Positions 15,367 to 22,859 of a stretch of 42,733 nucleotides of DNA are shown here, piece after piece. The first letter of the stretch is position 1, and every line of letters begins with the position of its first letter. The DNA is from Planctomycetia bacterium (GTDB lineage: Bacteria > Planctomycetota > UBA1135 > UBA2386). Made by a program: the position numbers and the translations under genes. Under the pieces are notes generated by a model, which worked only from the letters and a program-made list of their open reading frames with translations, was not told where the DNA came from and made no database searches. The DNA lies in NCBI GenBank assembly GCA_005776365.1, contig SXPK01000083.1, positions 1 to 42,733 on the forward strand, read 5' to 3'.

Positions 15367-16704
15367 TCACGCTTCGCCGCGCCGGAGCCTCTCGTTCTCT
15401 GCGATGCGCTCACCGAGCTTCTTCTCGAAGCCGCGTTCGCCGGGGACGAAGAACTCGACGCCGCGCAGCGCGTCTGGAAGGCAAGAGAACGCGCCAACGC
15501 CCGACGCGACATCGTGTGCATAGACGTAGCCCTTGCCGTGGCCCAGTTCCTTGCCGAGCGCGGTCGGAGCATTGCGCAGGTGCAGCGGCACCGGGTGCTG
15601 TTCGTCCTGCTGCGCAGCCAAGACCGCAGCATCGATCGCGCGGACCACTGCATTGCTCTTGGGCGCCGCCGCCAGATAGACGATCGCCTGAGTGAGTGGC
15701 AACCGACCTTCTGGCATGCCGAGAAACTGCGTTGCTTGCAGCGCCGACACCGCGATCTGCAACGCCATCGGATCCGCGAGGCCGACATCCTCTGCCGCCA
15801 TCGCGACGAGTCGCCGCGCGACGGAAACGGCGTCGCCACCCGCTTCGGCAAAGCGGGCAAACCAATAGACCGCCGCCTGCACGTCGGAGTTGCGCAAGCT
15901 CTTGTGCAAGGCTGAGAGCAGGTCGTAGTGAAGGTCGCCATCCTTGTCATGACGCAACGCGCGATGCTGGAACGACTCCGTCACCATGACCGCGGTGATC
16001 ACGTCGCGATCAACACAAGTCGCCGCGCACGCTTCGAGCGCCGTCAACGCACGCCGTGCATCCCCGCCGCAGAGAACGGCGATTCGAGCCTTCGCGTCGG
16101 CATCGATGCGCAACTCGCGCACGCCGAGGCCGCGCTCCCGGTCCGTCAACGCTCGATCGACCAGCGCGCCAATCGCGTCTTTCGGCAACGACTGCAATGC
16201 GATCACCCGGCATCGCGACAACAAGGCTGCATTGACCGAGAACGACGGGTTCTCTGTCGTCGCGCCGACCAGGAGCACGAGTCCGTTCTCGACGTGCGGC
16301 AAGAACGCGTCCTGCTGCGAATTGTTGAAGCGGTGGATCTCGTCGACGAACACGTGAGTGCTCTGCCCGGTGCGCGACTTGCGCTTCTCGGCTGCGGCGA
16401 TCGCATCACGCACCTGCGCAACGCCAGACAGCACCGCGGAGAACGGCTCGAACGCGAGTCCCGCGTGCTGGGCGATGAGTTGCGCGAGCGTCGTCTTGCC
16501 GGTGCCGGGCGGCCCCCACAACAGCAGCGATCCGGCCTTGCCGCTCTCGATGGCGCTGCGCAACGCGCGGCCTTCGCCAACGACCTGGTCCTGACCCAGA
16601 TACTCCTGCAGCGTCCGCGGGCGCATGCGTTCGGCGAGCGGTGCGTTGGTCACAGCCATCTTCGGCTGCGGCTCCTCGTCGGGCAACCCGCCGAACAGGC
16701 TCAC
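15367..16704 (-). CDS. rarA: Replication-associated recombination ATPase RarA/MgsA
   Basis: AAA+ ATPase related to clamp loaders that acts at stalled replication forks. The 445-residue protein has the conserved N-terminal MRPRTLQEYLGQ segment, Walker A GPPGTGKTT (64-72), Walker B with D121-E122 in VFVDEIHRF, sensor 1 in GATTENPSF, and the C-terminal tetramerisation region with AMAAEDVGLADP. The start is a GTG at 16704 that overlaps the stop of the upstream methyltransferase gene as GTGA, so translation is probably coupled. Confidence 0.95.
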   Translation of the reverse strand: MSLFGGLPDEEPQPKMAVTNAPLAERMRPRTLQEYLGQDQVVGEGRALRSAIESGKAGSLLLWGPPGTGKTTLAQLIAQHAGLAFEPFSAVLSGVAQVRDAIAAAEKRKSRTGQSTHVFVDEIHRFNNSQQDAFLPHVENGLVLLVGATTENPSFSVNAALLSRCRVIALQSLPKDAIGALVDRALTDRERGLGVRELRIDADAKARIAVLCGGDARRALTALEACAATCVDRDVITAVMVTESFQHRALRHDKDGDLHYDLLSALHKSLRNSDVQAAVYWFARFAEAGGDAVSVARRLVAMAAEDVGLADPMALQIAVSALQATQFLGMPEGRLPLTQAIVYLAAAPKSNAVVRAIDAAVLAAQQDEQHPVPLHLRNAPTALGKELGHGKGYVYAHDVASGVGAFSCLPDALRGVEFFVPGERGFEKKLGERIAENERLRRGEA

Positions 16705-17495
16705 TTCCGCTGTCTCCGCGCCTCGTAGAGCAGGACGCCAGCAGCAACGGCCACGTTGAGGCTCTCGACTGGAGCAGTGAGTGGAATGCTCGCACGCACG
16801 TTCGCGGCCTGCGCGAGCGCCGGCGACACACCCGACGCCTCGGCGCCCAGCACGAGCAGCGTCGGACGCTTGAGGTCGACGGCGGTGTACTCGACGTCGC
16901 TGTTCAGCTCAGCGGTCACGATCTGCAGCCCGTGCTGCTTGGCGAATGCGATCACGCCCTGCGCATCGAGACCGTGGCGGATCGGCAACCGGAACACCGA
17001 GCCCATCGAGCCGCGCACCGCCTTGTCGCGAAATGGATCGGCGCCTCCCTTCAACGTGATGACGCCAGACGCGCCGGCGGCCTCGCTACTGCGCAACAAC
17101 GCGCCGAGATTGCCAGGATCGCGAACGCCGGCGGCGCAGAGCACGAGCGGCGCCTTCTCGCTCCGCAACAGGTCTTCGTCTTCCCACTTGCGCTTGGCGA
17201 ACAACACCGCGACGCCTTGGTGCGTCTCCAACGCTGACGCGCGCTCGAGCACCTCGTCGGTGACGTCGAAGAACTCTTCCGCGCGCTTCGCCAACAACTC
17301 ACCGAGCGCCTTCTCGCGCAGCCGCGGCGACACCAGTGCAGCAATCGCCGGCGCGCCTGCGTCGAGCGCTTCCTGCACGAGTTTGCTCCCTTCGGCGAAG
17401 ACGACGAACTCCTCCTCGCCGGCGGCTGCCGCGCGAAAGCGTTGGACGAGTGGATTCTTGGTCGAAGTGATCGAACGCGGACGAGGGTCGTGCAC
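16701..17495 (-). CDS. TrmH/SpoU-family RNA methyltransferase
   Basis: SAM-dependent 2'-O-ribose methyltransferase of rRNA or tRNA, 264 residues from the start chosen. The N-terminal substrate-binding domain begins ITSTKNPLVQRF. The trefoil-knot SPOUT domain follows: VRDPGNLGALLRSSEAAG, then LLVLGAEASGVSP, and SIPLTAPVESLNVAVAAGVLLYE, the three family motifs in order. I use the GTG at 17495, which places the conserved N-terminus nine residues in; a TTG at 17561 would add 22 residues. It is the first gene of a coupled pair with rarA. The target nucleotide is unknown. Confidence 0.9.
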   Translation of the reverse strand: MHDPRPRSITSTKNPLVQRFRAAAAGEEEFVVFAEGSKLVQEALDAGAPAIAALVSPRLREKALGELLAKRAEEFFDVTDEVLERASALETHQGVAVLFAKRKWEDEDLLRSEKAPLVLCAAGVRDPGNLGALLRSSEAAGASGVITLKGGADPFRDKAVRGSMGSVFRLPIRHGLDAQGVIAFAKQHGLQIVTAELNSDVEYTAVDLKRPTLLVLGAEASGVSPALAQAANVRASIPLTAPVESLNVAVAAGVLLYEARRQRK

Positions 17496-17609
17496 CGAGT
17501 CATCTTGGCGGCGCGAGAGCCAGCTTCCAAGGACGTCGCCTGCACGGGCTGCCTGAGCCAATGTGGCGAGGCGCGGATGCCGACACCTCGACGCCGACGA
17601 AAGCCGAAG

Positions 17610-19370
17610 TCACGCCTGCGTCAGCATCTCACCGTCCAACAGCGGAAACCGAGCCTTCAACGCCTTTGCCTCCGCCGATCCCATATAGCGCTCCAGCAAG
17701 TGCAGCGGCGATTTCGCCAGATCGACGACGACCAGCGCGTCAATGGTGTGGAAGGCTGCGTCCACGTTGATGCCAACCACGTCCGCCGCGAGCTTCAGAT
17801 ACTGCTCCAGAAGCACCGGCACGCCTTGCCGAACGACTTCGATCTCCTTCACCATCGCCGACACGTCCTTGAGATCAGAGATCGCGTCCGCGTCCCAACT
17901 CGGCCCGTGCTTCTCGCTGCGTGGCCGCCGCCATGGACGAACCGGCGTCACGCTTGCCGCGAGTCGATCGTCGAAGCAGTGCGCGCGCAGATGATCCACC
18001 ATCAAGCGAACCGAAGTTGCGTGGTGGTCGGCGCTGATGCTCACGGTCCCAAAGAGGTGGCGACGACGCGGATCCCGGACGACGAAGGCGGCGATGCCCT
18101 TCCAGAGCAGCAGCAAAGGCAGGAAGCCCTTCTGGTAGGCGGGCTGCACGAACGAGCGTCCAAGTTCGATGCCATGCCAAACGTGCTGCAAGAAGGGCGC
18201 GCGGAAGCGGTAGAGCGACGTCGTGTAGAGCGATTCCAGACCGCCATGCTCGATCAGCTCGGCGACAACGCCGAGGCGATAGGCGCCGACGATGGCGCGC
18301 GCCGACTCGTCCCACAGGAAGAGATGCCAGTAAGTCGCGTCGTAGGCATCGAGGTCACACGAATGACCAGAGCCCTCGCCGACGCCGCGGAAGGTCAGCT
18401 CGCGCAGCCTGCCGATCTCGCGCAGCGCGGAAGGAATCTGTTCGGCGCGGGCGCAGAGCACGCGAATGGCGCCTTGGCGCAGGAGCTGGGCGCTCGCAGG
18501 CAACGCCGCGAGATCGCGCTCGATGGCCTCTGTGGCGATGGCCTCCATGATCGGCTGCTGGGAGCGCAGTGGCTTGTGAGCGACTTCGTTCGAGTCGCAT
18601 CCATGCTCCGACTTGCGACGCTCGAGGATCTCGCAGCGCAGACGCAAGTAACGAGCGCGGTCGTCATCCGCGACAAAGCGAGTGAGTTGAGAAGCCGGGA
18701 TCGGATGACCTACCCGCGCCACCACGCGCTGCGATCGCTGCGCCAACAACGCAAGCGGCAGCAACCGAGTCCGAATCGACTCGCCGGCAAGCTTGGCCAT
18801 CCTGAACCACTTGGGCTGACGCGCACCCACCCAGATCGGCAACGTGACGCAACCGATCGACCGCTGCATCGCCGCGATCGCCGAACTCCAGCGACTGTCT
18901 CGCGGCGGACCAAACCAGCGGCGCGGCGATGCGACGCGTCCGGACGGGAACGCCAACAAGCTCCCGCCACTGCGCAGCCATTGCTCTGCATCCGCGATGC
19001 CGCGACAGAGCAGATGTTCATCGACCGTCGACCATCCGACGGAGACTTCAGGCGATACCAGGACCCTGACGTCCTGACGCACGGACCGCAGCAGCGCCAA
19101 CAGCAGGATGCCTTCCATCGGGCCAGTGGGATGGTTGGCTACCACCAGGAGCGATCCGCTCGCAGGCACTCGTTCGAGATCCGTCGACATCAAACCAATG
19201 TCGAGCCCGAGCCAGCGCAGACTCGCATGCAGGAAGTCGTCGGGACTCGGATGCGCTCCGATCTCAGCAAGGGCAAGGACTCGTGCAGGGCCCAACGTGC
19301 GAGCGCCAAAGCATCGACGCGTGGGCGCAGGCAGATTCAACGACTGCGAAGACCGTGGCGGCGTGACCAT
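17610..19370 (-). CDS. Fused PlsC-like O-acyltransferase / OlsB-like N-acyltransferase (OlsF-type)
   Basis: Likely bifunctional aminolipid (ornithine-lipid type) synthase. Residues about 40-245 form a PlsC-like acyltransferase with NHPTGPME (79-86), a variant of the usual H-x4-D motif, and FPSGRVA (141-147) in place of the acceptor-binding block. Residues about 285-530 form a GNAT-like N-acyltransferase of the OlsB type, with RLRELTFRGVGEG and WHLFLWDESARAIVGAYRLG (348-367). OlsF is the known enzyme in which such domains are fused, in this order. The 586-residue length fits. The ATG at 19370 has GAGGAG upstream, but 13 nt away. Substrate identity is inferred, not shown. Confidence 0.85.
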   Translation of the reverse strand: MVTPPRSSQSLNLPAPTRRCFGARTLGPARVLALAEIGAHPSPDDFLHASLRWLGLDIGLMSTDLERVPASGSLLVVANHPTGPMEGILLLALLRSVRQDVRVLVSPEVSVGWSTVDEHLLCRGIADAEQWLRSGGSLLAFPSGRVASPRRWFGPPRDSRWSSAIAAMQRSIGCVTLPIWVGARQPKWFRMAKLAGESIRTRLLPLALLAQRSQRVVARVGHPIPASQLTRFVADDDRARYLRLRCEILERRKSEHGCDSNEVAHKPLRSQQPIMEAIATEAIERDLAALPASAQLLRQGAIRVLCARAEQIPSALREIGRLRELTFRGVGEGSGHSCDLDAYDATYWHLFLWDESARAIVGAYRLGVVAELIEHGGLESLYTTSLYRFRAPFLQHVWHGIELGRSFVQPAYQKGFLPLLLLWKGIAAFVVRDPRRRHLFGTVSISADHHATSVRLMVDHLRAHCFDDRLAASVTPVRPWRRPRSEKHGPSWDADAISDLKDVSAMVKEIEVVRQGVPVLLEQYLKLAADVVGINVDAAFHTIDALVVVDLAKSPLHLLERYMGSAEAKALKARFPLLDGEMLTQA

Positions 19371-19504
19371 GCGTGCGTTCGTTCTCCTCGGTTTCAGTTG
19401 CCGAGATTCTCCGATCCGGAGTGAAGAACGCGCAAAGCCGTGGCCAAGCGTCGCGGTCCTCTTGCGTGGATGCGCAACGGGCGAGAGTTGGCCAACGCAG
19501 CTGG

Positions 19505-21067
19505 CTAGCGGACGCGCAGCGCGACTTCGGCCACGGCACCCGCAGCGACTTCGATCGCCTGCCACACGAGCACGTCGTCGCCGCGCATCGCCTGCACGCG
19601 CCACTGACCCGCGATCAGGCCTTCGATCTCAAACGAGCCGTCTGCTCGCGGCGACGCGCGCAACAACCCTTCGTATGCCTGCGGCAACGCCCGCGACTCG
19701 CAGAACGCGCGCACGGTGCACGGCTCGTCTTCGCGCAGACCGAGCACGCGGCCACGGATGGCAACGAGCGACGGCACGACGTCGACGGGCCTGACCTCGG
19801 CCGTCGCTCCGGCGACGAGTTCGACCGCGACTGGGTCGAGCGCGCTCGCCAGCGCGCGTGCGACACGGTTTGTCCAAGTCGGCTCGGTCCGTTCGACGCG
19901 CACAAGACACCGACCTGGAGTCAGTTCGCGCAGCAAGAACGCGCCGGACGCAGGATCGACGCCGATGCGCCGCACTGGCCCGCCTTCGTGTTGCACGACG
20001 ACCTCGGCGGCCGCGCCTTCCGTCCACGAAGTGACGGAGCCCGACAACGCAGCAGGCTCGGGCAGCGTCAGTTCCCAGAACGGCTCTGGCTCCTGTGCGA
20101 GCACGCTCGCATCGGACTGAAGCAAGAAGGGCTCGGCCTGCGGCAACACGAGCAGCTCGTAGCTGCCAGCAGGCAAGGTCGGCAGCGCGAAACTGCCGTC
20201 TGTGCCTGTCACTGCCGCGACCTGCGGGCCTGCCTTCGAAGCAAGCCGCACGCTCGCTTCGACAACCAGGTCGCCGCGTGCGTTGCGGACGCGCCCGCGC
20301 ACTCGCACGCCAGCCGCGATGCGCACTTCGCGCTCCGCGACGGAGTCTGCTTGCAGTGTGATGCGCGCGCCAAAGGGCGAGCCTCGCTCCGTGAACACGA
20401 GCAGGGCATGCGATCCATGCGCCGAGGCGGTCAACTCGAACTCGCCATCCGCCACGGAAAACGTCGTGCTGCCCGGCGGCGCGGTGGCGGCAAAGGGCAA
20501 CTGCTCACCATCCTCGAGCGGCAGCAACGCGACGATGAACTCGCGGGTGGGCGCGCCCGTCGCATCATCCACGACGCGGCCACGCAGCAGGGGATGACGA
20601 CGCAACACGATCTTGCGATCGCCGCGCGCGCCAGCGTCCACCGCTTCGTTGTGGACAAGGAATCCGGGCGCCTCGATGACGAGTCGCAAGTTGCCTTCCG
20701 GCAAACGCGCAAACGAGAACCTGCCGATGCGATCCGTCGACACTTCGAGGTGTTCGCCGCGCGCCAGCGACACCGCGCTGCACTTCGCATCAGGAACCGG
20801 CTGTCCAGCATGATCGACGACGGCGCCCGCCAGTGATGGCGCGTCGACGCCGCGGGGCATCGCAAGATCGGACGCCGCGCGCGGCTCCAGCAAGTCCGGT
20901 CCGGCAGCGACCGCGGCACCATCAATCGATCGTGGCGCGTCGTCGCGACCTGGAGCTGCGATCCAGACAACCACCGCCGCAGCGATCGCCAATGCGACGA
21001 GCAACGTCACGCGTGCCGATCCATCGCGCAAACGCGCGCGGACGAGCGCAGCTGGCAAGGCCCTCAC
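19505..21067 (-). CDS. Membrane-anchored carboxypeptidase-regulatory-like domain protein
   Basis: A 520-residue protein with a single N-terminal membrane segment (about 19-38) and an extracytoplasmic part of repeated beta-sandwich modules. Units read like LAGAVVDHAGQPVPDAKC, then LRGRVVDDATGAP, VRGRVRNARGDLV, and IRGRVLGLREDEP, each followed by a DG-x-F strand. This is the carboxypeptidase D regulatory-like (CarboxypepD_reg) fold, probably four or five copies with a structural or binding role. No catalytic domain is visible. The GTG start at 21067 lies 4 nt after the stop of the upstream secreted endonuclease, so the two are likely co-transcribed. Confidence 0.82.
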   Translation of the reverse strand: MRALPAALVRARLRDGSARVTLLVALAIAAAVVVWIAAPGRDDAPRSIDGAAVAAGPDLLEPRAASDLAMPRGVDAPSLAGAVVDHAGQPVPDAKCSAVSLARGEHLEVSTDRIGRFSFARLPEGNLRLVIEAPGFLVHNEAVDAGARGDRKIVLRRHPLLRGRVVDDATGAPTREFIVALLPLEDGEQLPFAATAPPGSTTFSVADGEFELTASAHGSHALLVFTERGSPFGARITLQADSVAEREVRIAAGVRVRGRVRNARGDLVVEASVRLASKAGPQVAAVTGTDGSFALPTLPAGSYELLVLPQAEPFLLQSDASVLAQEPEPFWELTLPEPAALSGSVTSWTEGAAAEVVVQHEGGPVRRIGVDPASGAFLLRELTPGRCLVRVERTEPTWTNRVARALASALDPVAVELVAGATAEVRPVDVVPSLVAIRGRVLGLREDEPCTVRAFCESRALPQAYEGLLRASPRADGSFEIEGLIAGQWRVQAMRGDDVLVWQAIEVAAGAVAEVALRVR

Positions 21068-21071
21068 TCGG

Positions 21072-22769
21072 TCACTGCAAGGTCTGACCCGTGTTCACGG
21101 CGCCCTGCGTCATCGCTTGCGGCGAAGACCAGGTGAACGCGGCGGCCGTGCGTCCGGTGCCTTGGCGCTGCAGCGACTGGCCGATGGGCGTCGTGTCGTC
21201 CTGGCCAGTCGGGATCTGCGTCGCGGTCATCCCGCTCGCCGGTCCACTGGTCGCAGTCAGCGGGCCTTCGTAGGACAAGAACTCCACCACCGCGCCACTT
21301 GCATTGACGAGCGCAATGCCGTCCGGCGCGCCATTCTGCAGGCCGACCATGGCGAACGAGCGGGTGCCCATTCCGTTCTGCAAGTTTGGGATCGTGCCCG
21401 ACATCGGAACGGTCAAGTAGACGACGCCGCCGTTGCCGTTGTAGCCGACCAACTGCCAACCGTTGAGGGTCGCGCCCGCAGGGCCGGCGACCTCGACGAA
21501 CTCGTTCGTGTCGGTGCCGTTGTTGTCGTAGTGGATCTCGTTGATCCACATTGCGGTCGCCTGCGTCGGTGGAACGAGCGCGTCGGCGCCCGGCGGCACA
21601 GCCAGCGGCCAACGAGTGACGTCCGGCGCGCTATTGGCGGACACGAGGCCAGATGAATTGACTGCGCGGACCACATACCACCAGGTCGTCCCCTCGAGCA
21701 CGCCGTTGTCGACATAGGCGCTCGCCGTCACCGGCGCCGCATTGATCTGCGTGAAGGGGCCGCTGCGCGCTGAGCCACGAAGCACTCGGTAGCTCGCGAG
21801 GTCAGGCTCGGCATTGTCTGCCCAATCGAGGTTCACCTTGCGCTTGCCGGTCGTCGCGACAAGCGAGACCGGAGCAGCGGGAGCCTGCGTGCTGCCGCAA
21901 CTGTTCGAGTAGAGACATGCAGCCCATTCTGGGTGATCGATGAATGGATTGCGGTTGCCCTGGTGGCTGTAGACGAGGTCGTTGAATGCTCGCTCGCGCG
22001 CGTCGACGGGATCCGCCGCGTGCCACGCAAGCAAGGTTGCGAGCATGCCCATGTAGGCGCTGCTGGCGTTGGAACCGGTGTTCGACGCAGTGATCAGGGC
22101 CAGCGTGTCCGTCAGCGACAGCTGCGGCTCCGCTGCGTTGGTCACCCCGTGCGTGCCGCCTTCGTAGCGGACATCCATGTAGAAGATCGCGCGCGCGCAA
22201 TCGCCGCGACGATCGCCCCAGACCTGCCAACGACCGTTCGTCGTGACGCTGTCGATCCAGTTCGAGTTGCCAGGGTAGGTGCCGCTGCCGCCGCCGCTGC
22301 CGTTCGTGAGATCGGTCGGATACTCGGATCCAGCCGCAGTGGTCGGCGCGTAGGGGCGATTGCTACGAACGGTGTTGTATGCGGAATCGCAAAGCTTCAG
22401 GTGGAAGCAATCCGTGTAGGGGTAGTTCGTCGTGCCATCGACCGGGAACCCATAGGACTTGGGCCAGCGATGCTCACGGTTGTATGGCCCGACGCCACCG
22501 CCGATCTTCGCGAAGCTCGCGTTCTTGTAGAGGTCGACGATGCTGTTCGCGTTGGCAGGATCCTGCTGGCCCGACTCCAGGATGTTCCAGGTGTCAGTGG
22601 TTGACGCCGTGTAGGGAAACCGCGTGTGGTCATCGATGACCGCGTGCAGGGTCGCCCGCAGTTGCGCGGCGCTCGTTGCGTTCACAGTCGAGTAGTAAGT
22701 CGGCGGCGCCTGCCCGCTCAAGGCAGCGGCCAGGACCAGCGATGACACGATTGCAGCTTCGAGACGCAT
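21072..22769 (-). CDS. Secreted endonuclease I with fibronectin type III and lamin-tail domains
   Basis: Predicted extracellular DNase, 565 residues. A signal peptide (1-19) ends at SGQA. The nuclease domain (about 25-290) carries the EndA/NucM His-Me finger motif NREHRWPKSYG, with E99 and H100 as metal/general-base residues, and N137 in VRSNRPY. GDCARAIFYMDVRY and FNDLVYSHQGNRNPFIDHP are other family blocks. A fibronectin type III domain (about 305-390) and a lamin-tail domain (about 415-560, starting WINEIHYDNNGTDTNEFVEV) follow. The ATG at 22769 gives the signal peptide directly. It is divergent from the sialidase/M60 gene with 90 bp between starts. Confidence 0.9.
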   Translation of the reverse strand: MRLEAAIVSSLVLAAALSGQAPPTYYSTVNATSAAQLRATLHAVIDDHTRFPYTASTTDTWNILESGQQDPANANSIVDLYKNASFAKIGGGVGPYNREHRWPKSYGFPVDGTTNYPYTDCFHLKLCDSAYNTVRSNRPYAPTTAAGSEYPTDLTNGSGGGSGTYPGNSNWIDSVTTNGRWQVWGDRRGDCARAIFYMDVRYEGGTHGVTNAAEPQLSLTDTLALITASNTGSNASSAYMGMLATLLAWHAADPVDARERAFNDLVYSHQGNRNPFIDHPEWAACLYSNSCGSTQAPAAPVSLVATTGKRKVNLDWADNAEPDLASYRVLRGSARSGPFTQINAAPVTASAYVDNGVLEGTTWWYVVRAVNSSGLVSANSAPDVTRWPLAVPPGADALVPPTQATAMWINEIHYDNNGTDTNEFVEVAGPAGATLNGWQLVGYNGNGGVVYLTVPMSGTIPNLQNGMGTRSFAMVGLQNGAPDGIALVNASGAVVEFLSYEGPLTATSGPASGMTATQIPTGQDDTTPIGQSLQRQGTGRTAAAFTWSSPQAMTQGAVNTGQTLQ

Positions 22770-22847
22770 GGGAGACGAGTTCGCAGGTTCGAGAGTCCGG
22801 GCAGTATGCGATGGCGATGGCCAAGCTGCCACGCCCGCCACTGTGGT

Positions 22848-22853
22848 TATCCT
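22848..22853 (+). promoter_or_regulatory. Proposed -10 box for the sialidase/M60 gene
   Basis: TATCCT lies 6 nt before ATG 22860. The whole 90-bp interval is shared with the divergent endonuclease gene, so both promoters must lie close together. Confidence 0.4.
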
Positions 22854-22859
22854 GCGCCG

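Noticed and set aside
14674-15915. Plus-strand frame of 413 codons across the DUF72 gene and the end of rarA
   Set aside because: It spans two well-supported minus-strand genes and their intergenic gap, and its product resembles no protein.
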